Assembly (NCBI GenBank): GCA_030038315.1
Contig: JASHPD010000112.1
Coordinates: 1 to 45,865, forward strand
Direction of reading: 5' to 3'
Origin: Acidobacteriaceae bacterium
GTDB lineage: Bacteria > Acidobacteriota > Terriglobia > Terriglobales > Acidobacteriaceae
DNA length: 45,865 bases
The first letter of the stretch is position 1. Every line of letters starts with the position of its first letter. Below the pieces are notes generated by a model. The model searched no databases and was not told where the DNA came from. It saw only the letters and a program-made list of their open reading frames with translations. This document shows positions 18,167-26,847 of this stretch, piece by piece. The translations under genes were made by a program, and so were the position numbers.

Positions 18167-20220
18167 CCCCGGCTGCTCCAGATCAGGATCACAACCAGCA
18201 CCACCACCCCCAGCGCCAGAATGCGCAGGTAGGTCTGCACGCGGCCCGACTGCGCGCGCGCCGCCATGCCGCCGCCGGAGTAAAGCTCCTCGCAGCTCTT
18301 GTCGAATCCGCCGTTGATCCACTCGTTATCAAAGAAGCGATTGAAGCGCGCCAGCAAGCCAAAGATCACAGTGACCAGCGCAACAATCCCGCCCCACACA
18401 TGCCGGTCCATCCAATCTGCCACGCGCGCCCACCACGCATAAAACGCAATGAAGGTCACGCCGTAAAGCTCATCCACATAAAGCCGATTCGCAAGCGCAG
18501 CCCACACCGGCGGCGCAGCTTTTTCCAGAACGTCGCGCTCCTCCGGCTCCGGTGACTTGTTGCCATAGAGCAACCAGCCAAGCCCCAGCCCAACAAACAC
18601 AATCACCGTAGACGTAGCCAGCAAAGCCAGAAAACTTGGCTCACCGAACTTCGCCAGCTCAAAGCTCACGGAGCGATCTTCAAGAAATCCCCGGAACCAA
18701 GGCCATGCCGGCGTTCCAATCGCTCCCAGCGCAATCGCAAAAAAGGCCAGAATCGCAAGCGGCGTAGTCATCACCCGCGGGCTTTCATGCGCATGCCCAT
18801 GTCCGCGCCACTTGCCAAAGAAGACATAACTGACCTGCCGCATCATATAAAACGCAGTGAGTACAGCACCGAAGGCAAGCAGGTAAAACGGTCCTTTGCT
18901 CCCGGAAGATTGCTTCGCCGCTTCCAGAATCGCGTCCTTGCTCCAGAAGCCGGAAAAGAGCAGCGGAAAGCCGCTCAGCGCCAGCATGGCAATCGCGTAA
19001 GTCAGGAAGGTAATCTTCATCTCTTTGCGCAATCCGCCCATCTTGCGTATGTCCTGTTCCTCATGGCAGCCGTGAATCACCGCCCCCGCACCGAGAAAGA
19101 GCAGCGCCTTGAAGAATGCGTGCGTAATCAGGTGAAATATCCCAACAGCCACGCCGCCCAGTCCGAGCCCAGCCATCATGTAGCCAAGCTGCGAGACCGT
19201 CGAGTAAGCAAGAATGCGCTTGATATCGTTCTGCGCCACGGCAATCAGCGCCGCAAAAACCGCCGTAGCCGCGCCAACCCACGTCACAACCGTAAGCGAA
19301 GTTCCCGCCCCCGCCTGCATCAGCGGATAGACGCGCGCAATCAGGTAAACGCCGGCCGCAACCATCGTTGCCGCATGAATCAGCGCCGAAACCGGCGTCG
19401 GGCCTTCCATCGCGTCCGGCAGCCAGACATGCAGCGGCAACTGGCCGCTCTTGCCCACGGCTCCGGCAAAGAGCAGCAAGCCAATCACCGTAGCCGCGCT
19501 CAACCCAAGCGCCGCGTGCGCAGAAACCAAACCGCCAAGCGCCACCGGCTCCATGCTGCCCACGCCGTTGTTATAGAAGAGCAGCGTCCCTGTTTGTGAG
19601 AAGAGCCAGACTATTCCAAGAAAAAAGAAAATATCGCCAACACGTGTCGTAAGAAATGCTTTCTTCGCCGCCGCAGCCGCAGAAGGTTTGTGATACCAGA
19701 ACCCAATCAGCAGATACGACGTAAGCCCGACCAGCTCCCAGCATATAAAGAGCAGCAGCAGGCTGTTGGCAATCACCACGCCAAGCATCGCCCCGGCAAA
19801 GAGAGCCAGAAAGCAGAAGAAGCGCGTGAAGTTTTCATCGTGCTCCATATAGCCGATCGAATAAATAAAGATCAGCAGGCCCACGAAGGTGACCATCACC
19901 AGCATCACCGCCGAGAGCGGATCGAGCACCCAGCCGAGATCGATCGTTGCCGTGCCGAATTGCACCCAGGTAAAGTTCACCGTCTCGCGCACAGCGTGCC
20001 CTGCGGCCCATCCACTAATCACATGCACAAAGGCACAGAGCGCGAGAAGTAGCGAAAACACAAGCGAGCCGATCGCCAGCCTCGCAGCGAGCTTACGCCG
20101 CGGCCGCTTGAGCAGCGCAATCAGCCCGGCGGCAACGATAGGCACGGCAGGAATCAGCCAAAGAAGCTGCGCAATGCCGGAAGCAGTCTGAGGGGCAAAG
20201 CCGGCCACTTGTTCGATCAT
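18163..20220 (-). CDS. nuoL: NADH-quinone oxidoreductase subunit L, long form
   Basis: LLFICWELVGLTSYLLIGFWYHKPSAAAAAKKAFLTTRVGD, LPLHVWLPDAMEGPTPVSALIHAATMVAAGVYL; 685 aa with long C-terminal lateral-helix region. Confidence 0.93.
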   Translation of the reverse strand: MIEQVAGFAPQTASGIAQLLWLIPAVPIVAAGLIALLKRPRRKLAARLAIGSLVFSLLLALCAFVHVISGWAAGHAVRETVNFTWVQFGTATIDLGWVLDPLSAVMLVMVTFVGLLIFIYSIGYMEHDENFTRFFCFLALFAGAMLGVVIANSLLLLFICWELVGLTSYLLIGFWYHKPSAAAAAKKAFLTTRVGDIFFFLGIVWLFSQTGTLLFYNNGVGSMEPVALGGLVSAHAALGLSAATVIGLLLFAGAVGKSGQLPLHVWLPDAMEGPTPVSALIHAATMVAAGVYLIARVYPLMQAGAGTSLTVVTWVGAATAVFAALIAVAQNDIKRILAYSTVSQLGYMMAGLGLGGVAVGIFHLITHAFFKALLFLGAGAVIHGCHEEQDIRKMGGLRKEMKITFLTYAIAMLALSGFPLLFSGFWSKDAILEAAKQSSGSKGPFYLLAFGAVLTAFYMMRQVSYVFFGKWRGHGHAHESPRVMTTPLAILAFFAIALGAIGTPAWPWFRGFLEDRSVSFELAKFGEPSFLALLATSTVIVFVGLGLGWLLYGNKSPEPEERDVLEKAAPPVWAALANRLYVDELYGVTFIAFYAWWARVADWMDRHVWGGIVALVTVIFGLLARFNRFFDNEWINGGFDKSCEELYSGGGMAARAQSGRVQTYLRILALGVVVLVVILIWSSRG

Positions 20221-20224
20221 CGGC

Positions 20225-20536
20225 TCACCCTTTCATCCGGTTGATCTCGTCGAGATCGGTAGTCCGCAAATGGCGGTAGATAGAGATCACAAGGCCCAAC
20301 CCTACGGCCGCCTCCGCGGCAGCAATCGCAATCGAAAAGACAGCAAACAGGAAACCGGTCAGCGCTTCCGGATGCGGCCCGTAGCGCCAGAAGGCGATAA
20401 AGTTCAAATTGGCCGCATTCAGCATCAGCTCAATGCCGATGAGCACAAGAATCGCGTTGCGCCGCGTAAGCGCACCGGCCAGGCCAATCGCAAAGACCAG
20501 CGCGGCAACCAGCAGATAACCGGCAAGCGGAGTCAA
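20225..20536 (-). CDS. nuoK: NADH-quinone oxidoreductase subunit K
   Basis: RRNAILVLIGIELMLNAANLNFIAF. Confidence 0.93.
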   Translation of the reverse strand: MTPLAGYLLVAALVFAIGLAGALTRRNAILVLIGIELMLNAANLNFIAFWRYGPHPEALTGFLFAVFSIAIAAAEAAVGLGLVISIYRHLRTTDLDEINRMKG

Positions 20537-21048
20537 TTCGCCTCCTTTTTCTCGTATTTCCCGGGCTTCTCGTGCATGGCCACAATCACCGCGCCAATCA
20601 TCGCAGCCGTGAGCAGCACAGCGACAATCTCAAGTGGTAGAACGTAGCGGCCCATGAGCGCATTGCCGATCTGCGCAACAGAAACCTGCGGAGCAGCAAA
20701 CTCATGCGGCAATGCAACTGCGCTATGCAGCACAGTCCACGCCAGCACGGCAAAAACGCCGGCGGCCACAACCAGCCCCGCAAACCACGTCCGGCTGAAT
20801 ACGCCTGTCGCAGGCGTTTCCGAGCCGCGTGTCAACAGAATCGCAAAGACCACAAGAATAGCCACGGCGCCCACGTAAACCAGAATCTGCGCAAAGCCCG
20901 CGAACTGTGCATCAAGCCGCAGAAAGAGCAGCGCCAGGCCGATAAAAGCGCCCGTCAACGCCAGCGCACAGTGCACGGTATTGCGCAACAGCACCGCGGC
21001 GAGCGAGCCGGCAACCGTAAGCGCGGCAAGAATTGCGAAGACGATCAC
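20533..21048 (-). CDS. nuoJ: NADH-quinone oxidoreductase subunit J
   Basis: Multi-TM; LRLDAQFAGFAQILVYVGAVAILVVFAILLT. Confidence 0.92.
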   Translation of the reverse strand: MIVFAILAALTVAGSLAAVLLRNTVHCALALTGAFIGLALLFLRLDAQFAGFAQILVYVGAVAILVVFAILLTRGSETPATGVFSRTWFAGLVVAAGVFAVLAWTVLHSAVALPHEFAAPQVSVAQIGNALMGRYVLPLEIVAVLLTAAMIGAVIVAMHEKPGKYEKKEAN

Positions 21049-21069
21049 GCGCGGCCCATCCTTTCTGCA

Positions 21070-22245
21070 TTACTCGGCATAGCGGTAGCTCCTTGGACCC
21101 AATTTCTTGCTGCGCATTCCCATCCGCGCGGTAATCAAGTAAGCCGCAAGCAGAATCGCGGAACAGACCGCCCAGCGCAGCCATCCCTCTCCGAGAAAAC
21201 GCCACAAGCCGGTGACAACCAGGTCGATGAGCGTCATCGGCAGCACAAACTTCCACGCAAAGTTCATCAACTGGTCCTGCCTCAAACGCGGAAACGTCCC
21301 GCGCAACCAGATGAACCCGCAGATGGCGAGCATGATCTTGGCAAAGAACCAGATCCACGAAGGAATGAAATTGAGTGCTTCCAGCGGCGCGGACCATCCA
21401 CCGAGAAAAAGCGTCGCACCCAGGCCGGAGATCGAAAGCATGGCGACATACTCGCCAAGAAAGAATTCCGCAAACTTGAAGCCCGAGTATTCCGTAAAGT
21501 AGCCCGCGACAATCTCCGATTCGCCTTCCGGCAAATCAAACGGCGAACGGTTTGTCTCCGCCGTCGCCGCAATCGCAAACATCACAAAGGCCGCGAAGCC
21601 CATCGGCGTAAAGACATACCAGTGCGGCAAGCCCCACGTGTAGTGATTCTGCGCCTCGACAATCTTGTCCAGCGAGAGCGAGCCGGTCATCATCACAATG
21701 ATCACACTCGTCATCAGCAGCGGAATCTCGTAGCTGATCATCTGCGCCACGGCGCGCATCGCGCCAAGCAGTGAATACTTGTTGCGGCTCGACCATCCGG
21801 CCATGAAAACCGAAAGCTCCGCCGAAGCGCCCATCGCAAAGTAAAAGAGCAGCCCCGCGTCCATGGGCACAAAGGTCATGTTGCGCCCCATCGGCAGCAC
21901 CGCATAGCCCATGAAGACCACAACCACCAGCACAATCGGCGCGAAGAAATGCACGATGTGATCCGCGTTGTACGGAACCACGTCTTCTTTGATGAGCGCC
22001 TTGATGCCGTCCGCCACAGGCTGCAAAATGCCGAACGGTCCCACGCGATTCGGACCGATACGGTTCTGCATCCGCCCCAATCCCTTGCGCTCCATCAACA
22101 CGGAGAAAGCAAACAGCCCCGGGAAGACAGCAAGAATTGCCACCACGCTTAGAACAATGCCGACAATCGGCTGAAGACCCACGGGGAACAACCCCATAAT
22201 CCAGTGCTTGAGCAAAACAAAGATCTGGTCGAGCGTATTCGTCAT
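21070..22245 (-). CDS. nuoH: NADH-quinone oxidoreductase subunit H
   Basis: [68 protein letters not shown]. Confidence 0.95.
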   Translation of the reverse strand: MTNTLDQIFVLLKHWIMGLFPVGLQPIVGIVLSVVAILAVFPGLFAFSVLMERKGLGRMQNRIGPNRVGPFGILQPVADGIKALIKEDVVPYNADHIVHFFAPIVLVVVVFMGYAVLPMGRNMTFVPMDAGLLFYFAMGASAELSVFMAGWSSRNKYSLLGAMRAVAQMISYEIPLLMTSVIIVMMTGSLSLDKIVEAQNHYTWGLPHWYVFTPMGFAAFVMFAIAATAETNRSPFDLPEGESEIVAGYFTEYSGFKFAEFFLGEYVAMLSISGLGATLFLGGWSAPLEALNFIPSWIWFFAKIMLAICGFIWLRGTFPRLRQDQLMNFAWKFVLPMTLIDLVVTGLWRFLGEGWLRWAVCSAILLAAYLITARMGMRSKKLGPRSYRYAE

Positions 22246-22895
22246 TGGGGCTGGCTTCCCTCCCCTTCTTTCGGCGCAGCCGGAGACGGCGTTGCCGCAG
22301 GTGCCGCAGGTGCAGCGGGAGCGGCAGCCTTTGCCGCCGCTGCAGCCGCAGCTGCGCGCGCCTTCTCCTCAACCTTGGCTTTTTCTTCCGCCAGCCGCGC
22401 ATCCACCTCAGAGGCTTCGGTTGGATGAATCGCGTGATAGTACTCATTCGACTTTGCAAGCTGCTTGCGGTCCTGCAGCAGCCCGCCAAAGCGATCGTCC
22501 GTCGCCAGTTCGAACTCCGTATCCATCTTGATCGCTTCGAATGGGCAGACCTCGACGCAAATCTGGCAGCTCATGCAGACGGAGATATCAATATCGAAGC
22601 GCGCCGGATAAATCTGCATCTTGCCGACGTAATCCGGCTTCTTGTCCTTGCTCTTCTCGATGTAAATGCACTTCGGCGGACATTCCTTTTCGCAAATTTG
22701 GCAAGCCACGCAGCGCAGCCCTGCCTCCCAGTCCGCGCCGTCATACACCAGGAACGGAAAATTACGCGAAGCCTCCGGCAGCGGATGCCGCTCCTCTGGG
22801 TACTGGACCGTAATCAGCCGTTCTTTCGAGACAAAGCTGCCGGCAAAATTCTTCGCCGTCTCCGCCAGTCCCTTCAACAAGCCTTCGCCAAGCAT
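22242..22895 (-). CDS. nuoI: NADH-quinone oxidoreductase subunit I
   Basis: Two 4Fe-4S motifs CVACQICEKECPPKC and CMSCQICVEVCP; Ala/Pro-rich C-terminal tail. Confidence 0.94.
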   Translation of the reverse strand: MLGEGLLKGLAETAKNFAGSFVSKERLITVQYPEERHPLPEASRNFPFLVYDGADWEAGLRCVACQICEKECPPKCIYIEKSKDKKPDYVGKMQIYPARFDIDISVCMSCQICVEVCPFEAIKMDTEFELATDDRFGGLLQDRKQLAKSNEYYHAIHPTEASEVDARLAEEKAKVEEKARAAAAAAAAKAAAPAAPAAPAATPSPAAPKEGEGSQPQ

Positions 22896-22906
22896 CGCAA
22901 CTCCTA

Positions 22907-22941
22907 TACCAGTGGTCAGTGATCAGTTGTCAGTGATCAGC
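22907..22941. repeat. Heptamer array C (5 x 7 bp), left arm of inverted pair
   Basis: TACCAGT GGTCAGT GATCAGT TGTCAGT GATCAGC; nt 22917-22941 is the exact reverse complement of 23374-23398. Confidence 0.85.
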
Positions 22942-22952
22942 AACCCTCTCCA

Positions 22953-23327
22953 TTAATCCTTGATCTTTTCCAATATCGCGTAGATCATCTTGCCTACTTC
23001 ATGCGATAGCGACTCCACTTCATCAATTGCTGCCGCATTTCCGAAACCAAGAGCGCGAACCACCTCAAGCTGAGTTTGCAGCTCGAAATTCGACCCGCGC
23101 GCAATACTTAGAAACTGCCTGAATTCTCCCGTGCTCAATCTTCCTTGACCTTCCGCAATGTTGCTTGGCACCGAAACCGCCGAACGCCTGATTTGGCTCG
23201 TCAAACCATACAATTCTTCGCGCGGAAAGTTACGCGTAACTTCATACACTTTGACCGTTAGCTGAATCGCCTTCTTCCAGACCATCAACTCCCGAAATGA
23301 TTGTGCCGTTAACTTGTTTTCCGCCAT
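22953..23327 (-). CDS. Four-helix-bundle protein (S23 / 23S rRNA intervening-sequence protein family)
   Basis: SFRELMVWKKAIQLTVKVYEVTRNFPREELYGLTSQIRRSAVSVPSNIAEGQGRLSTGEFRQFLSIARGSNFELQTQLEVV: hallmark S23 family sequence. Confidence 0.92.
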   Translation of the reverse strand: MAENKLTAQSFRELMVWKKAIQLTVKVYEVTRNFPREELYGLTSQIRRSAVSVPSNIAEGQGRLSTGEFRQFLSIARGSNFELQTQLEVVRALGFGNAAAIDEVESLSHEVGKMIYAILEKIKD

Positions 23328-23366
23328 CCTTGCTTCCTGCGCTTCATTTCCACTATGGCAATAACA

Positions 23367-23401
23367 ACTGACCGCTGATCACTGACAACTGATCACTGGT
23401 T
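23367..23401. repeat. Heptamer array D (5 x 7 bp), right arm of inverted pair
   Basis: ACTGACC GCTGATC ACTGACA ACTGATC ACTGGTT, abutting the nuoD stop. Confidence 0.85.
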
Positions 23402-24573
23402 CATCGATCTACTTCACCCAGCACAATGTCCACACTGCCGAAGATCACCACCACATCCGCCACGTTATGCCCCAGGCACATATCTTCGAGAATCGTCAGA
23501 TTGACGAGGCTCGGTGGACGAATGCGGTAGCGATATGGCGAAGTGCCGCCATCGCTGATGAGATAAAACCCGAGCTCACCCTTCGGGGCCTCAATGCGCC
23601 CATACGCCTCACCGGGTTTGGGTTTAAAACCGCGGAGCTTCGCCTTCGGGTCCATGATTGGACCAGCGGGAATCTCCTTCAGCGCCTGCTCCAGAATCTT
23701 CACCGACTCGTGAATCTCCAGTATGCGCACCATGTAGCGGTCGTACACATCGCCGTGCTCGCCCAGCGGCACGCGAAACTGGAAGCGGTCATAAATCCCG
23801 TAGTGATCCACCTTGCGAAGGTCATAATTCACGCCCGTAGCCCGCAGCATCGGTCCAGTCACACCGGCATTCACGGCCAGATCCGGCTTCAGCACGCCCA
23901 TTCCCTGGCAGCGAGCCAGCAGAATCTCGTTACTGCTCAGCAGCGCTTCCAGCTCATCCACAAAACGCGGCACACCGGCCACAACCTTGCGCGCCGCATT
24001 GAGCCACGCTTCCGAAACATCCACGCGGCATCCGCCAAAGCGCATGTAGTTGCACATCATGCGCGATCCGGTCAGGCTCTCAAAAAGATCAAGAATTTTT
24101 TCGCGCTCGCGGAAGGCATACATCAGCGGCGTGCCGCTCGCGCCCAGATCCTGCGCCAGAAAACCCACAGCCGCGGCGTGATTCTGAATGCGCGTCAGCT
24201 CGGCCAGAATCACACGAATATACTCGGCACGCTCCGGCACCGCCTGTCCGGCCAGCTTCTCCACCGCAAGCGCATAAGCCCAGTTGTTGGTGAGCGAGCA
24301 GAAATAATCCAGACGATCGGTGTACGGCATCATCTGCAGATAGCTGGCCGTCTGCCCGATCTGCTCGTGATTGCGATGCAGGTAGCCGAAGACAGGCTTG
24401 AGCTTTACCACACGCTCGCCGTCCAGCGCCACATCCATGCGGAAGACGCCATGTGTCGAAGGATGATGCGGCCCCATCGAAACTTCCAGCAGCTCGCCAT
24501 CGTCGGAGGTCTCAATCACCGGCGGACGATTCCACCCCTCGAACTTCCCCGCTTTGGTTTCCGTAAAACTCAT
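23401..24573 (-). CDS. nuoD: NADH-quinone oxidoreductase subunit D
   Basis: [37 protein letters not shown]-terminal [34 protein letters not shown]-like end. Confidence 0.95.
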   Translation of the reverse strand: MSFTETKAGKFEGWNRPPVIETSDDGELLEVSMGPHHPSTHGVFRMDVALDGERVVKLKPVFGYLHRNHEQIGQTASYLQMMPYTDRLDYFCSLTNNWAYALAVEKLAGQAVPERAEYIRVILAELTRIQNHAAAVGFLAQDLGASGTPLMYAFREREKILDLFESLTGSRMMCNYMRFGGCRVDVSEAWLNAARKVVAGVPRFVDELEALLSSNEILLARCQGMGVLKPDLAVNAGVTGPMLRATGVNYDLRKVDHYGIYDRFQFRVPLGEHGDVYDRYMVRILEIHESVKILEQALKEIPAGPIMDPKAKLRGFKPKPGEAYGRIEAPKGELGFYLISDGGTSPYRYRIRPPSLVNLTILEDMCLGHNVADVVVIFGSVDIVLGEVDR

Positions 24574-24584
24574 CCAGCCACCGG

Positions 24585-25259
24585 TTACTGATCCTTGTTC
24601 CCTGATCCCTGTTCCCTGTTCTGGTGCGCTTTCGCCCGCGCCAGCACCTCATCGTGCGCCGTAGGCTCGTACTCGAAATCATCCGGCTCCACGTAATCGC
24701 GCCGCAGCGGATAATCCTTGAATCCTTCCCACATCAGCAGCCGGCGCAAATCCGGATGCCCCGTAAAAACAATCCCGAAGAGATCAAAGACCTCGCGCTC
24801 CTGAAACTCCGCCGAGCGCCACAGCGGCGTAAGCGAGGGCAACTCCACCTTATCGCTGCGATTCTCCGTCCTCATGCGCAGAATCACCGGCCCATGCTTG
24901 AACTTCATCGAATAGAAGTGGTAAACCGCCTCAAGATGTCCGGGAACAACGTGCTTTCGCGCCTCTTCAACCGTTTCCTCGACCACAGCCTCCACGCCGT
25001 CAACGGTCTTTGAAACCTGGTGCGTCACCTTCACTTTTTCCACGATCTCTTTGTCCAGCCAGTCCACGCCGGTCACATTCGAGAGATAATCGAGCGCCAG
25101 TTCCGCGTCATCGCGCAGAAACTTCGCCACCGCAAAGCCATGCGCCGCGTCAATCAGCAGCGAGTGCTCCGCGCTCGGGCTGCCGTTCGGCACAATCTCC
25201 ACCCGCGCCACCGGAACTGCCGCCTCAATCGCCGCCTTAATCTCCTCAACTGTCTTCAC
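24585..25259 (-). CDS. nuoC: NADH-quinone oxidoreductase subunit C
   Basis: [50 protein letters not shown]. Confidence 0.94.
   Translation of the reverse strand: MKTVEEIKAAIEAAVPVARVEIVPNGSPSAEHSLLIDAAHGFAVAKFLRDDAELALDYLSNVTGVDWLDKEIVEKVKVTHQVSKTVDGVEAVVEETVEEARKHVVPGHLEAVYHFYSMKFKHGPVILRMRTENRSDKVELPSLTPLWRSAEFQEREVFDLFGIVFTGHPDLRRLLMWEGFKDYPLRRDYVEPDDFEYEPTAHDEVLARAKAHQNREQGSGNKDQ
24588..24622. repeat. Heptamer array E (5 x 7 bp)
   Basis: CTGATCC TTGTTCC CTGATCC CTGTTCC CTGTTCT; lies inside the 3' end of nuoC, immediately before its stop. Confidence 0.75.
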
Positions 25260-25267
25260 TCGGTCCT

Positions 25268-25301
25268 CTAATCCCTAATCCCTGTTCCCTAATCCCTGTC
25301 T

Positions 25302-25302
<1 letters not shown>
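25268..25302. repeat. Heptamer array F (5 x 7 bp)
   Basis: CTAATCC CTAATCC CTGTTCC CTAATCC CTGTCTT between nuoB and nuoC. Confidence 0.75.
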
Positions 25303-25918
<616 letters not shown>

Positions 25919-25928
<10 letters not shown>

Positions 25929-26290
25929 GTCAGCACTCCCTTCGCCCACGCCCACACCAGTCCTTCCACCAGCAGCAGCACAAAGACCAGCATGGCCAGG
26001 CACGCGCCCGCCGTCAGCCCCGTGAACGCCACTGCAAAGGGCAGCAGAAAGACCGCTTCCACGTCAAAGATGAGAAAGATAATGGCGTACAGATAGTAAG
26101 CCGAGCGGAACTGCACCCACGCATCGCCCCTGGACTCAAGCCCGCACTCGTAAATCGCGTTCTTGATGGCGCTTGGCTTGGGCGGCGCAAAGACGCGCGC
26201 CCACAGCCACGCCAATCCCAACGGCGCAAGCCCGAATCCGAGCGCGCCAAGGAACAAAACCGCCAGAGAAAAATAAGAACCTGAAACCAT
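25919..26290 (-). CDS. nuoA: NADH-quinone oxidoreductase subunit A
   Basis: [41 protein letters not shown]. Confidence 0.94.
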
Positions 26291-26847
26291 TTTTCGCTAC
26301 CCGATTTCTTCTGTACCACGCTACCAGTTTGAGGCTGCCTTTGGCCAAACCCCTGTGCCCGGAATCACACCGTTCAGCCCGATTTTTCTTCCACTCATCC
26401 CACTTTGTGAACTGCTGGCTGCAATCCGCCGTTGCGCGTCTCCCTTTCGGCGCGCCGTCCGTTGCAGTCTGGCTGCGATCACGCCCCCACAGCATGGGCG
26501 GCAATCCCTCAAGCCACGCTGCAACTCCATGCTCCACTCCATTTCTGCACCGGCCTTCCAATCACGAACCCGGCAAGCCTCAGCGCATGAATCGCTCGCT
26601 CCATAAACATCCTGTGAATGCTTCATAAAAAAATTCACGGTTCATTGACATAAGTAACCTCGTTTTCACCTGGTTCTCAGCAAACGTTAAGAAAGCCCCC
26701 GTAAACGTTAAGAGACGTTTTGCAATCACGTCATCGATGCAGTCCTCACATAGGCAAAGACGAAATCCGCGCCGTTATCCTGCGGCGCTCATGGAGTTCC
26801 CTGTGCCCAGTTTCAACCCGTTTGGCCTTTACTTTTCGGAGGTAATC

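Noticed and set aside
16508-18232. 574-aa plus-strand ORF
   Set aside because: Antisense to nuoM; composition is RHQ-rich and low-complexity; no domain signature.
22953-23327. Diversity-generating retroelement (Avd is also a four-helix-bundle protein)
   Set aside because: No reverse transcriptase, template repeat or variable repeat seen nearby; sequence matches S23 family better.
22907-23401. CRISPR-like array
   Set aside because: Repeats are contiguous heptamers with no spacers and no cas genes nearby.
26300-26640. Small ORFs (e.g. 26321..26638, 26355..26606) in the nuoA upstream region
   Set aside because: Overlap on both strands with no domain signal or convincing SD; treated as non-coding.
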